The notes: a model not told the origin generated them from the sequence alone. A stretch of 49,694 bases of DNA from Solimonas sp047605265 (GCA_047605265.1 JASGFY010000018.1:1-49694), one strand, 5' to 3'. Positions 15,392 to 25,108 are shown, numbered from the stretch's first letter. Numbers and translations: made by a program.

Positions 15392-16957
15392 ATGAACAAG
15401 CGGACGGTGCGGCTGAGAAACTACCTTGCCTATGGCGCCAACGATTACCTCGGCGCCGGCGCGATGGCGGTCATCAGCACCTGGATCCTGTTCTTCTACA
15501 CGACGTACTGCGGCCTGTCGCCCGGCGAGGCGGCGCTGATCTTCGCGATTGCGCGCGTCATCGACGCCGTCGCCAGCCCGCTGATCGGCCATCTCTCCGA
15601 CAACTTCTACGGCAACCGGCTCGGTCGTCGTTTCGGACGCCGCCGCTTCTTCCTGCTGATCTCGATCCCGCTGTCCTTCAGCTTCGCGCTGATGTGGGTC
15701 AGCGGTCAGCACTTCCTCTACTACCTCGCCACCTACGTCTTCTTCGAAGTCGTTTACGCGCTCGAACTGATCCCGTACGAAACGCTCGCCGCCGAGATGT
15801 CCGACGACTACCGGACGCGCGCCAAGTTCGCCGGCTCGCGCATCCTGTTCGGCCAGAGTTCGGCGATCCTCGCGACCTTCCTGCCGGCGCTGCTCGAGAC
15901 CTTCGGACAGAAGGACTCGGTGGACACTTTCTTCTGGCTCGGCCTGTCGTTCGCGCTCAGCTTCATGGTGGTCATCACGCTCGTCTGGACATTCACCTGG
16001 GAACGCTCGCCGCAGGAGGTCGACGCCCTGCACGACCCGACGCAGCGCCCGTCCGCGCTCGAAAGCCTGCGCCGCCTCTATCGCGACCTGTGGTCGACGC
16101 TGCGCATCCGCGCCTTTCGCCTGCACCTGGGCATGTATCTCGGCGGCTACATCAGCCAGGATATCTTCAACGCGGTGTTCACCTACTTCGTCGTTTTCGC
16201 GGTCGGCGGCCTGGCGCTGGGCAGCAAGGTCGCCGGCACCTCCGGCCTGCTGACGCTGATGTACGTCGCGCAGTTCGTCTCGGTGATGACGTTCATCCCG
16301 CTGTGCCTGCGCTGGGCGCCGGCGCCATCGTACCGGCTCGCCGTCTCGTTCTACGCCGTCGCCCTGCTCGCCCTGCTCGCCCTGTACCTCGCCGCGCCGG
16401 CGAATCCGGCACCTTGGATCATCGGCATCGTGATGCTCGCCGGCCTTGGCCGCGGCGGGCTCAACTACATTCCCTGGAGCGTCTACAACTACATGGCCGA
16501 CGTCGACGAGATCGTCACCGGCCGCCGCCGCGAAGGCACGTTCGCCGGCGTCATGACCTTCGTGCGCAAGACTGCGCAGGCGCTCGCCGTGCTCGCGGTC
16601 GGCCACATCCTGCAGGCGTCCGGCTTCGTGTCCGGCAGTGCCACGCAGAGCGCGCCGGTGCTGCACACGATCGTGGCGATCATGATCGGCGGCACGCTGT
16701 TCGTGCTCGGCGCCGGCGTGCTCGTCTCGTTGCGCTTCCGCCTCGACCGCCACACGCACGAAGTGTTGATGGAGGAGATCGCCCGCTTCAAGCGCGCGGA
16801 CACCGCGCCGCCGCCCGCCGAGCGCCGCGCGATCATCGAAGACCTCACCGGCTGGCCCTACGAACGGCTCTGGGGCCACAATCCGGTCGGCCGCCACGAT
16901 GGCGCGGAGCGCGCCGCGCGGGACGCATCCGCGACGGACGTCGTCGCCAGGAGATGA
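15392..16957 (+). CDS. GPH-family (glycoside-pentoside-hexuronide:cation) symporter, MFS
   Basis: A 521-residue inner-membrane transporter with about 12 hydrophobic helices. The family loop RVIDAVASPLIGHLSDNFYGNR...GRRFGRRRFFLL and the ELIPYETLAAEMSDDYRTRAK segment are typical of GPH symporters. Placed directly after GH105, it most likely imports unsaturated rhamnogalacturonan disaccharides or oligosaccharides that crossed the outer membrane through the TonB receptor. I start at ATG 15392, which has GGAGGAG at ideal spacing; ATG 15377 would overlap that site. A soluble tail of about 60 residues ends the protein. The substrate is inferred from context. Confidence 0.85.
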   Translation: MNKRTVRLRNYLAYGANDYLGAGAMAVISTWILFFYTTYCGLSPGEAALIFAIARVIDAVASPLIGHLSDNFYGNRLGRRFGRRRFFLLISIPLSFSFALMWVSGQHFLYYLATYVFFEVVYALELIPYETLAAEMSDDYRTRAKFAGSRILFGQSSAILATFLPALLETFGQKDSVDTFFWLGLSFALSFMVVITLVWTFTWERSPQEVDALHDPTQRPSALESLRRLYRDLWSTLRIRAFRLHLGMYLGGYISQDIFNAVFTYFVVFAVGGLALGSKVAGTSGLLTLMYVAQFVSVMTFIPLCLRWAPAPSYRLAVSFYAVALLALLALYLAAPANPAPWIIGIVMLAGLGRGGLNYIPWSVYNYMADVDEIVTGRRREGTFAGVMTFVRKTAQALAVLAVGHILQASGFVSGSATQSAPVLHTIVAIMIGGTLFVLGAGVLVSLRFRLDRHTHEVLMEEIARFKRADTAPPPAERRAIIEDLTGWPYERLWGHNPVGRHDGAERAARDASATDVVARR

Positions 16958-16961
16958 TCCG

Positions 16962-17654
16962 GTGAAACGGTGCCTGCTGACGCTGGCGCTTGCCGCGGCG
17001 CCGGTCGCCAGCGGCGCTGCGGAGCGCGAGCTTTACCGCGACGACTTCCGGCACGGCCTCGCGCAATGGGTCGTCGAAGCCGAACAGCCCGGCACGATCA
17101 GCGCCGCGAACGGCGTGCTCGACATCGACGTGCCGCGCGGACTGTCGCTGTGGTTCCGCGCCGAACTCAGCGGACCGTTGAAGATCAGCTACACCGCGAC
17201 GATGGTCTCGGCGGGCGGTGCGAACGACCGCGTCAGCGATCTGAACTGCTTCTGGATGGCGACCGATCCGCGCACGTCCGGCGACTTCTTCGCGCGCCTG
17301 CGTTCCGGCGCATTCGCCGACTACGATGCGCTGAAGACCTATTACGTCGGGCTCGGTGGCAACCACAACACCACCACGCGCTTCCGGCGCTACATCGGCA
17401 AGGCCGGTGACCGGCCGATGTTGCCGCAGAACGATCTGTCCGGCCGCGACGTGCTGCTGGAACCGAACCGCACGCAGACGATCACGCTGATCGCCGACGG
17501 CCGGCGCATTGCCTATGAACGCGACGGCCGGCGCTTGTTCGACTACGACGATCCTGCGCCATACACGCGCGGCCATTTCGCGCTGCGCACCGTGCAAAGC
17601 CACCTGCGCATCCGTGACTTCCGCGTCTACGCGCTGGCACCCGGCACCAACTGA
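16962..17654 (+). CDS. Secreted concanavalin-like (DUF6250-type) protein of pectin loci
   Basis: A 230-residue protein with a signal peptide (KRCLLTLALAAAPVASGAA). A jelly-roll-like domain follows, marked by LYRDDFRHGLAQWVVE, ISYTATMVS, FWMATDPR, YYVGLGGNHNTTTRFRRY, ITLIADGRRIAYERDGRRLFDY and a final LRIRDFRVYAL. These resemble DUF6250 (related in fold to DUF1080 concanavalin-like domains), often found beside pectin-lyase genes. I cannot name the ligand or reaction. GTG 16962 with AGGAGATG upstream gives the best start. It is five bases after the symporter gene and is probably the last gene of that operon. Confidence 0.7.
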   Translation: MKRCLLTLALAAAPVASGAAERELYRDDFRHGLAQWVVEAEQPGTISAANGVLDIDVPRGLSLWFRAELSGPLKISYTATMVSAGGANDRVSDLNCFWMATDPRTSGDFFARLRSGAFADYDALKTYYVGLGGNHNTTTRFRRYIGKAGDRPMLPQNDLSGRDVLLEPNRTQTITLIADGRRIAYERDGRRLFDYDDPAPYTRGHFALRTVQSHLRIRDFRVYALAPGTN

Positions 17655-17677
17655 GAGTGCCCGCGCCGCGCGCGCCG

Positions 17678-18456
17678 CTACGGGTTGGGGACGGAGGACA
17701 GGCGGTCGTCGTCGCGCCAATGGGCGCTCATCGTGTCGATCTTGCGCTTCAGCTGCGCGGACAGATCGGGGCCCAGGCGGATGATCGACTCCTCGTCGGG
17801 CGTCAGCGCCAGCTCGAGGAGCGGCGCAGGCGATGCGTCGATCAGGCGCTTGAGATCGACGGTATTGTCAATTTCACTGCGCGCGATCGCCATCAGGTCG
17901 ACCCGGTCCCAGGCGGCTTGCGCCCCGAGCACCGGATCGGTCTCCGGCGGTACGCCCAACTGCTTCATGCGGTCGAGCTGGGCCTGATAGGACACCATGT
18001 TGTCGGCCGAGCGCAGCAGATCGACAGCGCCTGCACTCGGCGCGCCATCGTCGCCCAGCGCGCCTTCGCGGCACCGTCGGCCTGCGCGGCGGCGATGGCC
18101 TCGAACCGTTCGAGCGCGTGCCTGGCGCGCGGCACGGCCAGTTCGATGTCGCGCTGGAACAGCAGCCGCGCGCCATAGCCTTTGTACATCTGCATGGCCT
18201 GATCGTCGCCATCGAATTTCCAAGTGGCGATCGGCAGCCCGGCGGTGAGCATGACGTGCGTCGCACCCAAATCCTTCAGCAGGGCGGCCCTGTGCTCGAA
18301 CTTCGAAAGGTCCTCGGCATCCCGGGACTATGCGTCGACCTTCGGTCCGGCTGTGGTCGTGGCCTCGTGTTGCGCGGGCGCCGCCTGCGCGATCCGCATC
18401 GCCGATGGCAAGAGCAGCGCGGCGGCGGCGAGCAGGAGCCGGATCTTCCTTCGCTC
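17678..18456 (-). pseudogene. Disrupted secreted protein of unknown family
   Basis: Directly behind the esterase stop, the minus strand encodes a signal-peptide-like RKIRLLLAAAALLLPSA without an ATG before it. Then follow a TAG at 18330-18328 (in the context VDA-stop-SRDAEDLSKF), KFEHRAALLKDLGATHVMLT, GYGARLLFQRDIELAVPRAR, and a one-base loss near 18025 that moves the frame to DLLRSADNMVSYQAQLDRMK and RVDLMAIARSEIDNTVDLKR. It ends SSVPNP at 17678. Three lesions (no start, nonsense, frameshift) make it a pseudogene. LGATHVMLTAGLP looks like the first strand of a glycosidase barrel, and the jump to FDGDDQAMQMYKGYG suggests an internal deletion too. Both are inference. Confidence 0.65.
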
Positions 18457-19431
18457 TCAGCCGACAAAGCCGTGCTGGCGGCTCCAATCGAGCAGCAGTT
18501 GCGGCCATGCTCCGGTCGCTGCGCTTTGTGTGCGCAGGCCGAAGCCGTGTCCGCCCTTCTCGAAGATGTGCATTGCCGCCGGCACGCGCTGGCGGCGCAA
18601 CGCGAGGAACATCATCAGCGTGTTGTCGACCGGCACCGCCGGATCGTCCGACGCCGCCATCAGGAACGTCGGCGACGCGTCGGCCGGCACGTGCTGCTCG
18701 ACCGAACACGCCGCAATCTGCTCGGCAGTCGGCGAGCGGCCGAGCAGTTCGATGCGCGAGGCCATATGCGTGTACGGCTCCGTCATGGTGATGACCGGAT
18801 AGCCCAGCCCGGCGAGATCGGGACGCGCCGACAGGGTGTCAGCCTCGTCGATGGCCTCGTACGACGGCCGCGCGAACGTGGTCGCGAGCCGCCCCGCGAG
18901 ATGGCCGCCGGCGGAGAAACCGATGACGCCGACACGACGCGCGTCGACGCCGTCGCGCGCGGCGCGCGCACGGATCAGGCGCATCGCGCGCTGCGCGTCC
19001 TGCAGCGGCGCGTCGGGGCCGGCTGCCCAGCCGTCGGCCGGCAGGCGATACAGCAGCGCGAAGACGGTGATGCCGCGCTCGTTGAACCAGCGCGCGATCT
19101 CGTAGCCTTCCTTGCCGACGACGACGCGCTGGTAGCTGCCGCCGGGAATCAGCAGCAGCGCCGCGCCGTTGGGCCGCTCCGGACGGAACAGCGTCAGCGT
19201 CGGCGTGCGTACATGGATCACGGCCGGATCATGCAAGGCGCTGTTCGCCGGCGCGCGCTCGATGGTCTGCTGCTCGGCCGTCACGCCGGCGCCGCCCGGC
19301 GCTGCACCCGGCCACAGCGCAAACGTCTCGCCGCTGTCCGGCGACGGCACGACGGCCCGCGCCGCTTCGACGGTGGGCAGCGAAGCCAGCGCCACGCCGG
19401 CGCGCAGCAGCGCGCGACGATCGAGCATCAT
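18457..19431 (-). CDS. Secreted alpha/beta-hydrolase esterase
   Basis: The 324-residue protein has an RR-containing N-terminus (MMLDRRALLRAGVALASLP), suggesting Tat or Sec export. It carries an oxyanion-type LLIPGGSYQRVVVGKEGYEIA, the nucleophile elbow GFSAGGHLAG, an acidic segment SDDPAVPVDN and a C-terminal GGHGFGL histidine, so a full Ser-Asp-His triad. The layout resembles BD-FAE/acetyl-xylan-esterase-like proteins. In this locus a pectin acetyl- or other carbohydrate-esterase role is likely but not shown. ATG 19431 overlaps the stop of the PL26 gene (ATGA), so it is translated with it. Confidence 0.8.
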   Translation of the reverse strand: MMLDRRALLRAGVALASLPTVEAARAVVPSPDSGETFALWPGAAPGGAGVTAEQQTIERAPANSALHDPAVIHVRTPTLTLFRPERPNGAALLLIPGGSYQRVVVGKEGYEIARWFNERGITVFALLYRLPADGWAAGPDAPLQDAQRAMRLIRARAARDGVDARRVGVIGFSAGGHLAGRLATTFARPSYEAIDEADTLSARPDLAGLGYPVITMTEPYTHMASRIELLGRSPTAEQIAACSVEQHVPADASPTFLMAASDDPAVPVDNTLMMFLALRRQRVPAAMHIFEKGGHGFGLRTQSAATGAWPQLLLDWSRQHGFVG

Positions 19432-22172
19432 GACCGTGCGCCGTCCGGCGGCAGCGCCGCACCGACCAGGCCCAGGCACTGCATCGCCGCCAGGCCCCAC
19501 TGATTGACGCCGTTCGTCGACACGCCCGGCGCCTCGTCGACCGCGTTCAGAACCAGCGGCGGCTCGATGCGCACGACCTTCAGCGGCTCCACCGGCTCGC
19601 CGTTCTTTGCCGCGTAGAACTCCTTCCACGCGCGCCTGGCGAGCTTGGCGTCGTTCGTCCACCAGGCGGCGAACGCCGTCAGGCGCGAATGACCCTGCTG
19701 AAGGTTCGCCGGGCCGACGACGCGGCCGAGCTCGGCCTTCTGTTCGTCGTCCGGCGCATTGAACAAACGGCAGTACTGCAGCCAGGCCTGCGTGAAGGTC
19801 TCGTCGAGACGCATCTCGACGAGTTCAGCGCAGATCTCCGGCAGGCCGAACACTGCGCTCAGGTGCGATTCGACCGGCGGCCTGTCGCGGACGATCTCGT
19901 AGGCACCGGTATCGACATTCAGCGGCGCCGAGCCGGTGAAGAAACCGTGGGGCTGCGCGGCGATCGTGCGCATGCTCGTGAGCAGGCGCGCGCCGATCTT
20001 CGCATCGCCGGTGCGCTCCCACTCGGTGAGCCAGGCCGCCGACACCGCGCCCCAGTCCGTGCCGAAGTTGACGGCCGGATGTTCGGCGGCCTCGCTGGTG
20101 GCGACGCCGTCGCCCAGCTTGCGGCCGGGCTGGATCCTGCGCAGCGTGCGCAGCGCCTCGACCTGCTCGCGCATCAGATCGCCGACGCGCTCGTCCGCCG
20201 TCAGGTAGTAGTAGAAGCGCCGGTTCGCCGCGGTACTGATGCGCATCTGCTTGGCGCTGCAGCCCCAGTGCACGACGTTGTGGCGCGAGCCGAGCGGCGC
20301 GAACGGTCCGATGTGATGAACGTCGACTTCGCCGGTGTGTCGCGTCATCGCCTCGGCGACGCGGAACACGTCGGCGCGTCCGGTCCGCAGGTAGTAGTAC
20401 CAGAGCCAGAGATCGGTCGACAGCTCCGAATTGTCCCATGCGAAACCGCCGACGTCGTAACGCCAGGTGTGGCGGTCGGCGTCGTAGGTATGCATGACGT
20501 CGCCGTAGTTCCAGTAGCCGTACCAGCGGCGCTCGTCGAGCTGCCGGCGATAGAAATCGAAGTTCGCGGCCAGCCGCGTCTCGATCAGCTCGCGCGCCGG
20601 CGTCGAACGATCCGGCAGCGACCACAGGCCGCCGAACACGCCGGCAGCGTGAATGTGTTCGGGCGGCGCCGCCAGCAGCGGCGGCTCCTGCAGGACCGTG
20701 CCGAGTTCGACGAATCGCTCGCACGCCGGCGTCGCCGGCAAAGCCCAGATCGTCAGCTCGCTGGTGCGCGCCACGCCGATCGGCCGCGAGAAGCCCGGCT
20801 CGTAATCCTCGTAGGTGATCTGCAGTCCTTCCTGCTGCTTCGCGTAGCTGTCCTGCCCCATGCCATCATGGTAGAAGCGCAGATCCATCGGCGACGCATC
20901 GGGCGCCCACAGCCACAGCGTCACTTCGGCGCTGTCGCCCGCCGCGCCGCGCACGTCGAGCTGGGCGGGATGACTCTGCCAGAAGTTGCGGATGCCGAAC
21001 GCGGCGCCGCCCTGTGGCGTGCCGACGTAGCCGAGGCCGGATGCGCGGCGGCCGTGACCGGATTTCAGCCAGACGTAGCCCGGCTTCGTGCGCTTGCGGA
21101 TCTCGAATTCGTCGGAGCCGGCCTGCAGCAGCGACCAGTCGCCGAACGCCGGAATGTACTGCAGTCGGCTACCGACCGCCGGCGCGAAATCCGACGCCGG
21201 CGGCGTCGCGCGGCCGTCGATCTGCGCACGTCGCACGTCCTCGCCGGGATCGCGGCGCAGGCCCGTGAGGCCGCGCACCGCCTCGGCGAACACACCGCCG
21301 CCCTCGCCGCCGAAGCGCACGTGGCGATCATGCAGATCGCCGCGCATCGGCACGTCGAAGCGCAGCCCGAGGCCACGGATGAAGTCGGCGTTCTCGTCGC
21401 CGTCGTAGATGATCGTGTGCAGCACGCGCAGCGCGTCGCCACCGGCGTAAAAGTACAGGCGCAGCACGAAGGGTAGCCAGGCGCGCACGCCGGCATCCTG
21501 GCGATGTCGGCCGTCGATGCGTACGACGGCACGCAGCGGGCCGTCCTGTTCGAGCGTCACGCCATTGATCTCGCCGGTGAAGGCGGCGAACTGCAGCGGC
21601 GCGCCGGGTTTGGGCTCGGCCCGGTTCTGCGTCTGGCAGACGAGGCGGCCGTTGCGCACGAGTTCGCGGCCGTCGCGCACGATCGATTCGATCAGCACCG
21701 TGCCGCGGCGGGCGACGCTGCAGACGATCGCGCCGGTATCGACGACGATGCGCGCGTCGCTGCTCTGCACGCGGACGGCTTTCGCGGCCTTGGCCGGCTT
21801 GCCGGCCTTCAGGAGCAGCGACTCGCTGTGTCCGGCGTCGGCGGCAATCGCGTGCGCGCTCCACTTGAGACTGCCGTCGGGCCAGGTCGCCAGCGGCCAG
21901 GTCTGCACGGGAATCGCCGTCCCATCGACCGACGTCAGGGCGAAGCTTGCGTCGCTCCGATGCACGCCGCGCGGCCATGGCACGCCCCAGGTCGTGCCGA
22001 TGCTCGTGCGTGGCGGCGCACCGTCGAGCCAGCGCAGCGTGACGTCGCTCGGCACGTCCGCCCCGGCCTTTTGCTCTGCGACGGCTTCGCCGCCGATGAC
22101 CGGCAGCGCGAGCAGGGCCGCCGCTTGAGCCGAATGCTTGACGAAATCCCGACGATTGAGAGGAGGAATCAT
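19428..22172 (-). CDS. Exo-rhamnogalacturonan lyase, PL26 (PcRGLX/YetA-like)
   Basis: A 914-residue protein with a Tat-type leader (NRRDFVKHSAQAAALLALPVI). The order fits PcRGLX/YetA proteins: an N-terminal RIFT-barrel-like part (about 45-260, with TWGVPWPRGVHR and LYFYAGGDALRVLHTIIYDGDE), a central beta-sandwich (about 280-500) and an alpha/alpha toroid (about 510-880, with RWYGYWNYGDVMHTYD and WDNSELSTDLWLWYYYLRTG). PL26 enzymes release unsaturated disaccharides from RG-I ends by beta-elimination. AAGGAAACAGG precedes ATG 22172. The esterase gene is coupled at its end. I am confident in the family; the exact catalytic residues were not mapped. Confidence 0.82.
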   Translation of the reverse strand: MIPPLNRRDFVKHSAQAAALLALPVIGGEAVAEQKAGADVPSDVTLRWLDGAPPRTSIGTTWGVPWPRGVHRSDASFALTSVDGTAIPVQTWPLATWPDGSLKWSAHAIAADAGHSESLLLKAGKPAKAAKAVRVQSSDARIVVDTGAIVCSVARRGTVLIESIVRDGRELVRNGRLVCQTQNRAEPKPGAPLQFAAFTGEINGVTLEQDGPLRAVVRIDGRHRQDAGVRAWLPFVLRLYFYAGGDALRVLHTIIYDGDENADFIRGLGLRFDVPMRGDLHDRHVRFGGEGGGVFAEAVRGLTGLRRDPGEDVRRAQIDGRATPPASDFAPAVGSRLQYIPAFGDWSLLQAGSDEFEIRKRTKPGYVWLKSGHGRRASGLGYVGTPQGGAAFGIRNFWQSHPAQLDVRGAAGDSAEVTLWLWAPDASPMDLRFYHDGMGQDSYAKQQEGLQITYEDYEPGFSRPIGVARTSELTIWALPATPACERFVELGTVLQEPPLLAAPPEHIHAAGVFGGLWSLPDRSTPARELIETRLAANFDFYRRQLDERRWYGYWNYGDVMHTYDADRHTWRYDVGGFAWDNSELSTDLWLWYYYLRTGRADVFRVAEAMTRHTGEVDVHHIGPFAPLGSRHNVVHWGCSAKQMRISTAANRRFYYYLTADERVGDLMREQVEALRTLRRIQPGRKLGDGVATSEAAEHPAVNFGTDWGAVSAAWLTEWERTGDAKIGARLLTSMRTIAAQPHGFFTGSAPLNVDTGAYEIVRDRPPVESHLSAVFGLPEICAELVEMRLDETFTQAWLQYCRLFNAPDDEQKAELGRVVGPANLQQGHSRLTAFAAWWTNDAKLARRAWKEFYAAKNGEPVEPLKVVRIEPPLVLNAVDEAPGVSTNGVNQWGLAAMQCLGLVGAALPPDGARS

Positions 22173-22304
22173 TGACCTGTTTCCTTTTGTGATTCACGCA
22201 AGCACGGTTCGTGCGCTGCATGTGCTGCGAACGGCCATCCGACGGACCGGGCAAGAGAGCCGACTGCCGGACGGAACGCTCTGGTCAGCGGGTACCACAA
22301 CAGC

Positions 22305-22351
22305 GACGGCCCTGCCCACGATCTGACCGATCATCGCGGGACAGGGCCGTC
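22305..22351 (-). terminator. Inverted repeat after the TonB-receptor gene, likely terminator
   Basis: GACGGCCCTG (22305-22314) pairs perfectly with CAGGGCCGTC (22342-22351), six bases beyond the receptor stop. No T run follows on the minus strand, so it may stabilise the 3' end or only partly terminate before the PL26 gene. Confidence 0.5.
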
Positions 22352-22357
22352 TGCGGT

Positions 22358-25108
22358 TCACATGCGGATGCGAACGCCGGCAGCCACCGTGCGGCCGCGA
22401 TCCTCGACGACGTTGCGGCGCAGTTCGCTGCTGGAGTTCTCGAAGCGCATCGTATCCAGAACATTCTTGACGCTGAAGACGAGGCTGACCTCTTTGCCGA
22501 CCTTGTAGCTCAGCGAGGCATCGAGCTTGCCGTAAGGCTCCTGCCACTCAGGCAAGTCGCCGCGCCCGCTGGTCGTCCTCAGGAATTGATCGCGCCAGTT
22601 GTACGCGAGGCGAAAGCTGAAACCATGATCCTCGTAGTAGCCGGTCACGTTGTAGCTGAACTTCGACAAGCCCTCGAACGGCAGTTGCTTTCCGGTCACC
22701 GGGCTGATGTTCGGCGTGCCCGTGTCGTCCTCCACCGTGAAGTTGGCCTTCATGCCGAAACCCTTGAGGAAGGACACGTCGAAGATTTCCGCGAAGTCGG
22801 CCGAGCCGCCGGCTTCGAAGCCATACACCTTGACGCCTGTACCCGAGTTCTCGTAGGTCGTGATTTCGAACGCGTCCTCGTATCCTTCGACCGTGCCCTC
22901 GACGGTGACCGTCTTCACGAACGACTCCACATCGATGAAGAACAGACCGCCCGACAGATACGAACGTCTCTTCGGGTACCACTCCAGGGACATGTCGTAC
23001 TGCTTCGAATTGTACGGCTTGAGGGCCGGATTGCCCCGCGTCGCCGTCAGATCGTCCTCGTCGAATGAGGTGATCGACGGCGCCATCTGGTACGGCTCGG
23101 GGCGTGCGATCCGCGTGGAGTATGTCGTCTTCAGCATGAAGACGTGCGGAATGAAGTTCACGGTCAGAGCGGCGCTCGGCAGAAAGTATTGATAGCTGCC
23201 ATTGCCCTCGGCCTCGCTGCCGTCGCTCGAGAGGCCATCACCGTCGACCTGGGTATCCACGAAGCGGACACCGACATTGCCACGCATCGGGAAATACGTG
23301 TTGATGTCGTAGTCGGCCTTGAGGTACGTACCCGTCGTCGCCTCGTCGATCTCCCAGACAGCCCCGCCCTCGGAGAGGGTCGTCCAACCGCTGTCGGCGG
23401 CGACGGCGTTGATGAAGCCGTGTCCGAAACGGAACCAATCCGGCGTCGAGAAGCCCACGTTGCGGGTGGAAAAGAATCGCGTCGGCCCCAGGCTGCCGTA
23501 CTTGGCCACGGCGCTCACGACCTCCGCCTGCACCGTCGAGTCGCTCCTGCCATCGAGCGTCGCGTTTCGCCGGTTCGAGCTCTTCGATTCGTCGAAGACG
23601 CTGTACTCGACACCCCACTCCAACGTCGTCAGCTTGACCGGCCCCAGGCCGAGATCAAGCCGATAATTGACATCCGTCTTGGCATTGAACTCATGCTGGC
23701 GGAACTGCGTCGGTCTGGCGAGGACATACGCATAGTTGTAGTTCTCCGGATCCAGCAGGTAGGTGTCGTGAAAGTCGAAGCTCGGCGCCCGATATTTATT
23801 ATCCATATCGACCGTAATCTCCGGAGCGTCGTAGATGGCCGCATACGGCTGAAAGGACTCCTGGTCATAGCCCATCGCCGAGTAGTTCACGCGTCCGGTG
23901 ACGTTCCACGGCCCGGAGTCCCAGGTGCCGCCCAGAGCCGTCATGTAGATGTCGTTCCGGAACGAATCGACCAGCGAGCGGGCCGTGATCAAATTGCTCT
24001 TGCTGGACGACGCATCGACCATGTCGTAGTGCTTGACGGTCTGATCGTCGCTGAAATACTCCACCGAACTCGAATCGACCAGCGACGAGACCGTCGAGAC
24101 CTGCAGGAACTGGTCGTCCTTGTTGTAATTGCGCTGCGTGTACATGCCCTCCAGATACAGATCGAGGTTATTGGTCGGACGCCATTGCGTGATGCCGTTG
24201 AAGGCCAGTCTCGTGTTGTCCTCGCGGATGAGCGAGTAGCGCGGCGTGTACGGCAGGTAGTCGAGTTTGTCGTCGCCGTTGAAGTCGAGCGGCTGGGTCC
24301 AGCCCGTGCTGAGCATCGACTGCGTGCTCTTCAACCCCTTGCTGTAGACCACGCCGCCGAGGATGCCGAAAGTGTTGTTAAAGAACGTGCGGCCGGCGAA
24401 AGCCGCCAGACGCGGCTCGTATTCCACCGCCAGTTCATTGTCCGAGCCCGAGGCGGATGCCGTGAAGAAATTGCCGCTGGTGAGCGGCTTGCGCGAGAAG
24501 ATGCGCACGGTGCCACCAAGGCCGCCTTCCGTCATGTCCGCCGATTCCGACTTCACGACTTCGATGCGTGACACGAATTCCGACGGGAAATCGCGGGCGT
24601 CGACCTTACGACTGCCGCTCGTGTTGGTCGACAGGGCCTTGGAGCCGTTGTACTCGATGCGCACCAGCGATCCGCTGAGGCCGCGGACATTGATGCCGCT
24701 ACCTTCGCCATTTTCGAGCTCGATGGCCACGCCCGTTACGCGGTCCAGCGCTTCGGCGATGTTGTCGTCAGGCAACTTGCCGATGTCTTCAGCCGAAATG
24801 CCGTCCAGAATCAGATCGGAATCGCGCTTGATCCGAAGCTCGCTTTCCAGGCTTGCGCGCACACCCGTCACGATGACTTCGGCAATCCCCTTATCCTCCG
24901 CTGGTTTCTTGTCCTCCGCTGGTTTCGAAGATGGCTTCGCCGCCGGTGCCGCGTCGCCCGGAACCGGCTGGGCCACGGACAACGCATCGTCGCTGGCGTC
25001 CTGCGCATGAACCTGCAAGGGGCCGCTCAAAGCGATGGCCGATACGATCGCGGACAACTTGAAAGCAAACGGACGCGCACGCACGCACCGATACGATGAC
25101 GATCTCAT
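22358..25108 (-). CDS. TonB-dependent receptor, probable RG-I oligosaccharide importer
   Basis: A 916-residue outer-membrane beta-barrel. After a signal peptide (LSAIVSAIALSGPLQVHAQ) and an Ala/Pro/Lys linker with a short KPAEDK repeat come the TonB box (EVIVTGVRASLESEL) and the plug (LILDGISAEDIGKLPDDNIAEALDRVTG, then INVRGLSG). The barrel runs to the last residues, RTVAAGVRIRM, although the family more often ends in Phe. It is the only outer-membrane receptor in the window and sits between the PL26 and acetylesterase genes, so RG-I fragments are the likely cargo. Starts at 25114 (GTG), 25111 and 25108 are possible; AGGAGG at 25116-25121 favours ATG 25108. An AT-rich control region with a palindrome lies upstream. 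Confidence 0.92.
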   Translation of the reverse strand: MRSSSYRCVRARPFAFKLSAIVSAIALSGPLQVHAQDASDDALSVAQPVPGDAAPAAKPSSKPAEDKKPAEDKGIAEVIVTGVRASLESELRIKRDSDLILDGISAEDIGKLPDDNIAEALDRVTGVAIELENGEGSGINVRGLSGSLVRIEYNGSKALSTNTSGSRKVDARDFPSEFVSRIEVVKSESADMTEGGLGGTVRIFSRKPLTSGNFFTASASGSDNELAVEYEPRLAAFAGRTFFNNTFGILGGVVYSKGLKSTQSMLSTGWTQPLDFNGDDKLDYLPYTPRYSLIREDNTRLAFNGITQWRPTNNLDLYLEGMYTQRNYNKDDQFLQVSTVSSLVDSSSVEYFSDDQTVKHYDMVDASSSKSNLITARSLVDSFRNDIYMTALGGTWDSGPWNVTGRVNYSAMGYDQESFQPYAAIYDAPEITVDMDNKYRAPSFDFHDTYLLDPENYNYAYVLARPTQFRQHEFNAKTDVNYRLDLGLGPVKLTTLEWGVEYSVFDESKSSNRRNATLDGRSDSTVQAEVVSAVAKYGSLGPTRFFSTRNVGFSTPDWFRFGHGFINAVAADSGWTTLSEGGAVWEIDEATTGTYLKADYDINTYFPMRGNVGVRFVDTQVDGDGLSSDGSEAEGNGSYQYFLPSAALTVNFIPHVFMLKTTYSTRIARPEPYQMAPSITSFDEDDLTATRGNPALKPYNSKQYDMSLEWYPKRRSYLSGGLFFIDVESFVKTVTVEGTVEGYEDAFEITTYENSGTGVKVYGFEAGGSADFAEIFDVSFLKGFGMKANFTVEDDTGTPNISPVTGKQLPFEGLSKFSYNVTGYYEDHGFSFRLAYNWRDQFLRTTSGRGDLPEWQEPYGKLDASLSYKVGKEVSLVFSVKNVLDTMRFENSSSELRRNVVEDRGRTVAAGVRIRM

